A stretch of DNA of 64,000 bases from Leucosporidium creatinivorum (taxonomy: Eukaryota > Basidiomycota > Microbotryomycetes > Leucosporidiales > Leucosporidiaceae). The notes under the pieces were generated by a model that had not been told where the DNA came from, did not search any database, and saw only the letters and a list, made by a program, of their open reading frames with translations. Where the stretch lies: positions 1,375,122-1,439,121 of the forward strand of contig BCKL01000004.1 in NCBI GenBank assembly GCA_001600635.1, written 5' to 3'. Below are positions 58,990 to 64,000 of this stretch, one piece after another; the stretch's first letter is position 1, and each line of letters starts with the position of its first letter. A program made the position numbers and the translations under genes.

Positions 58990-61946
58990 ATGTCGGCTTC
59001 ACCCCCCAACGATGAGTCTCAGCCTCCCAAGAAGCGCGGTACGCCACCCTTGCTCTCGCACGCATCCTCATCTCGAGCGCTGACTCTTGCCCCGTATTTC
59101 GTCTCTTTTCTCGTCGTGCTAATCGCCTACAATCGCCTACGATCATCTCAAATCACCTGCACTACTTTGCTGTGCAATTTGCCGCACTACAGGATGCCCC
59201 TCCTGGCAGAACTCGATCCCACGAGGTCAAGCTTGCCTCGCTTGCCGCAACCGCAAGGTCAAGTGCACGGGCGAGCGCCCCGTCTGTGCAGGATGTATAA
59301 AACTTCGCACGCAGCACGCTGCTGAAGGGTGAGTGATTCCCGGTCATCTTGTCGGCGGCTTCCCCTCGCTTGAACCTCACGCATCTCTCGGGCTTCTCAG
59401 GGACGAACAGCAATTCCCTTGCGAGTACGAGGACTTGCCTCTCGGGACCAAGAAGACTCGCGTTTCACGCAAGATGGTGCAGACGCTCGAGGACAAGGTC
59501 GCAGAGCTCGAGGAGGAAGTCAGGCGCTTGCCCCCTCGCCCGCCGGCGGGCGGCCCTTCGTTCGGGCTGGACGCTCAGATGGGACCCGCTCCTTACGCCA
59601 GCCCCGAGTTCGACTTCAACCGTACCGCGGCTTCCAGTAGTGGATCGCCACCCGGCGCCAATAGCTACACCTCGCCCGGCTCTGGCTACTCGTCCTCGAC
59701 CTCCTACGTCCCCGACAAGTCCCCTCCCTGCGCCGAACTCCCCCCTCTCATCCCTTCCGCCCACTCGCCCTACCTCCCTTCACCGCTCGCCCTCAAGAAG
59801 ATTGTCGTCCTGTACCTCAATTCCGGCCACCCCTGCACCTCCCTCTTCTCGCAAAAGCACTTCTTTCACCGCCTCGCCCGCCCCCCCGGAGACGTCGAGT
59901 ACCCCCACGACGCCCTCCTGCATGCCATGGTCGCTCTCGCCGTCGAGCTGCACGGCGAGTCGATTTTGGATGGACAGAAGATCCCTCAGAGCGGAGTGCA
60001 GAAGACCGAAGCGGCGCACTGGCACGCTGCTCGCGCGAGGGATTTGGCGCACCAGGGAGCCATCACCTGCGATCGTTTCTTCGATACGCTGCAGGTGAGT
60101 GCCTTACAAGCGTCTCGCTGTAATCTGATAGCTTACCGCCGACTCTACCGCTTCACAGGCCGTGATCTTGATGTCCCACTACGCGCATCGCATCTGTCGC
60201 TTCCAAGACATCTGGCAGCTCACCGGCCTCGGCGCTCGCGTCGCCGTCGCTCTCCGCCTCAACAAGATGCCCGCCTACTCGCGCAACTACAAGTACGAGT
60301 ACTGCGCCTACACCAACGCCCCCATCGAGGTCGTCCGCATCCCTCGCGATGTCAGCGACGTGACGGATCGTAGGATGGCCTTTTGGTGGTGTTATGCCGC
60401 CGAGAGATTCGCTACCGCCAACACGGGATGGGCCATGGTCATTCAGGATGGTGCGTTGCCTTCCCTCTTACCACGGTCGAATAGCGAGAGCTGACTCTCT
60501 CCCACCCACAGAGGACATCTCCACCATGCTTCCATCGGCGACTCGCGACCGCGCCGACCAAGACGAAGACTGGGCGTCCACCTCGATCAAGAGCCCCGAC
60601 TTCTTCATCTCGCACCCTTCCCACCTCGTCGGCGGCGTGCAGCTCTTCTTCAAGGCGACGGTCCTCCTCGGCTGCGGCTCCATCATCAACAACCGTTCAC
60701 CGCGCTTCAGCGAGGGCGTCAAGGTCAACAGGACGCCCGAGGCCGTTCGTAGGAGCGACGAGTTCCAGCTGCTCGAGCGCCAGATCTCCGACTTCCTCAT
60801 CTCGACCTCGGGCTTCCCCGCCGACCATCCTAACGACATCTACACCCCCTTCATCACTTGCTTGCCCTACGTCGCTCGCATTCTCGCCCACGAACCGCTG
60901 TGCAGCTTGTCGCAGGGCGATAGGTCGATGATGCTCTGCATGGATGGAGCGAGGAAAGTGGAAGCGAGCGTCGGACAGGCGGGAGCTTCCGGCACTGCTA
61001 CCGAGCTGTTGCCCTTCCTCACCTTCGTGAGTCCTTCAATCTAATCGAGATCTTGCTTCCCGCTGACTCCTTCTCGCCTCGCAGTGCTGGACCGTCGCTG
61101 GCCGTACCCTCATTCGCCAGCTCGCCATCAAGCAGGCGTGGGAGGACTTCCAAGGTGTCCCCGAGCTCAAGGCTCTCATCGACCGCCTTCTCAACCAGCT
61201 CGACTCGTTCCGCTCGCCCAATGCCAGTTCGTCGTCTTCCCTTCCCGGCGCGATGGCCCTTGCTAACTCGTTTTCTCCGCGCAGAGAACGCCCACGCCGT
61301 CCTCTCCGGCTTCTACAGCAATCCCTCCATCCTTCTTCCTCGCCCTCCCGTCCTCGCCATCTCCCCCAGCACCTCGCAGGCTCCCGCTCCTCCTCGCACC
61401 TACGAGCTCTCCCCTCAAGGCATCCCCATCACCATTCCAGCCGAGGCTCTCGCCGTCTCCCACGGTACTCCATCACAAGCGATCCGCCCTCGCCAGTTCT
61501 ACCCCGGTCGCAATTTTCCTCTTCCCGACAACACGCCCTCGTCCTTCGCGACCGAGCGTCAAGCCAAGGCGGAGGCTGAGCTGAGAGGGGAAGCTCAGGC
61601 CAAGGCGCAGGCGGATCAGGCGAGGTCGGTGAAGGCGCAGACTCAGTATCGTCAGCAGCACCTCGAGTACCAGCGCCAGAGGCAGGTGCAAGGTCAGCCA
61701 CCGCAGGACTTCCGTCCTCAGCAGCACTACTCGCAACCTCACGACCCGCGCCAGCAGTACGCCTACATCACCGACCTCGGAGCGGCGGCTCCTGGTCACT
61801 ACTCGTACTCGATGCAGCCGACTTCGCAGTCGATCGCTTTGATGCAGGCCGAGCAGGAGCCGTTTAGGCGCTTCGACGAGCGGCAGTACCCCAATATGCT
61901 GGGGATGCAGATGGATGGTAGGGATGGAGATTCCATGGCCTGTTAG
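58990..61946 (+). CDS. Zn2Cys6 transcription factor with fungal-specific regulatory domain
   Basis: Seven exons (58990-59038, 59193-59328, 59401-60094, 60159-60450, 60512-61026, 61085-61226, 61285-61946) give 829 residues. The zinc cluster is at residues 31-69: ACLACRNRKVKCTGERPVC, then AGC and, after a long loop of 17 residues, PCEYED. A short coiled coil follows (MVQTLEDKVAELEEEVRRL), suggesting dimer binding to DNA. A fungal_trans regulatory domain occupies about 180-560 (LVLYLNSGHPC-like start, HRICRFQDIWQLTGLGARVA, FWWCYAAERFA). The C-terminal 200 residues are Gln/Pro-rich, as in activation domains. Target genes are unknown. The third intron-exon junction falls inside the zinc-cluster loop. 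Intron 6 has a GTTCGT donor. Confidence 0.88.
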
Positions 61947-62691
61947 TGAAGAGGTTGATGAAGGAGGGAGGCGGACGAGTCGAGGAGGAGATCGAGCCCG
62001 AGGCGACGGCGCTCTCTCATGTTTATATCTTAGCCACCACCACTACCACCACCACCACGACCTGTATGTCGGTCAGCGTTTCCTTTCTTTGCATGTGTTG
62101 CTTCTTAGTTCCCCTTCCTTCCTTCGTTGTGTCATTTATCCCCTTCTCGCAGTAGATCAAAGTGAGAGCCAGCGAGCGAGCGAGCGAGAGTCGGCCGAAA
62201 CAAGAGCGAGTCGCGTGAGAGTGTACAGAGCCGAAGCACATGATCACAGGCCGAGCTGCTGCTTTGCGAAGTCGACAGCAGCTACAGCGCTGGGAGGCCC
62301 CCGCTCGTTGGCGCCGAAGCTCGGTGCTCGTCTTTTGCTGTCGCTTTACTGCACGAGATTAAAGAATGCGAAGCGGCACGAAGCAAGCGCGCCGTATTCT
62401 TGTGTGAGAAGTCATTACTACAGAGCTGCTATACAAGGACGACTTTGGCAAGCCGTCACCTTCTCGAAGTTGAACCGAATCACCCGCCGAGCAAAGTCCG
62501 ATCCACCTCGTCCTGCACCTCTTCCTCGTCTTCCCGCTCCTCGCTGAGGCCTCGTCTGCCTACTAGTAGTATCTATCGTGTACTAGCACGCTCCACTCAG
62601 CCTCCCGCCTGCCACAACCCGCCTAATCACCGAAATCGGCTCGGCGCTCTAACCCATCACTACGGAGGCTCTAAGTCAGCTCGGGCGGTCG
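61947..62691. other. 745-bp gap between convergent genes
   Basis: It separates two tail-to-tail genes. Simple repeats occur: CCACCACCACTACC at about 62035-62060 and GCGAGCGAGCGA at about 62170-62190. The rest shows CTACAG/TGTACAG words (62215-62290, 62415-62440) and no coding frame. Confidence 0.4.

Positions 62692-64000
<1,309 letters not shown>

Overview
The window is nuclear DNA of an intron-rich, GC-rich basidiomycete, most likely a yeast-forming lineage such as Pucciniomycotina/Microbotryomycetes. The kingdom and phylum are well supported; the class is only a guess. Nearly every gene is split by several introns of about 50-80 nt. Their usual donors are GTGAGT, GTGCGT or GTACGT, with a CTGAC/CTAAC branch site shortly before the CAG/TAG acceptor. 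An AA14-type LPMO and an RNA-dependent RNA polymerase fit a basidiomycete. I find about 26 genes. Exon chains were built by hand from the splice motifs, and every complete chain closes in frame. I saw no tRNA, rRNA, CRISPR array, transposon or virus-like element.

Left part (1-21,100): the tail of an unknown gene; a small membrane protein; a degron-like nuclear protein (copy A, minus); the splicing factor CWC24 (minus); a 1,167-residue Ser-rich nuclear protein with a PIP-box-like N-terminus (minus); an aldo/keto reductase; a secreted AA14-like LPMO carrying an F5/8C-like domain; copy B of the degron-like protein (plus); an F-box/LRR protein; and a pterin carbinolamine dehydratase. Copies A and B lie in arms of about 2.1 kb that form an inverted repeat around a loop of about 12 kb. 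Ambiguous bases occur at exactly mirrored positions in the two arms.

Middle part (21,200-42,000): cytosolic methionyl-tRNA synthetase, an arrestin-family trafficking adaptor and a cellular RdRP, all minus; then, diverging from the RdRP, mitochondrial tyrosyl-tRNA synthetase, ribosomal protein S0/uS2, a SNAPC1-like protein, and a hydrophilic LEA/CsbD-like protein whose start codon is split by an intron.

Right part (42,200-64,000): a 2-oxoglutarate/Fe(II) dioxygenase (minus), an NCS1 nucleobase permease, mitochondrial cytochrome c peroxidase, a compact RNase III-like protein, a Cti6-like PHD protein (minus), an acyl-protein thioesterase, a leukotriene-A4-hydrolase-type aminopeptidase, a Zn2Cys6 regulator, and the 3' part of RLI1/ABCE1 (minus, running off the end).

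Most genes are independent housekeeping or accessory genes, not a cluster. Two functional threads stand out. RdRP plus an RNase III with intact acidic residues, 15 kb apart, suggest an RNA-silencing lineage. The LPMO with its own putative glycan-binding module suggests polysaccharide attack. At the DNA level, the most striking patterns are the inverted duplication, recurrent GTTCGT donors, a TCGGCG word in very many introns, and several micro-exons.
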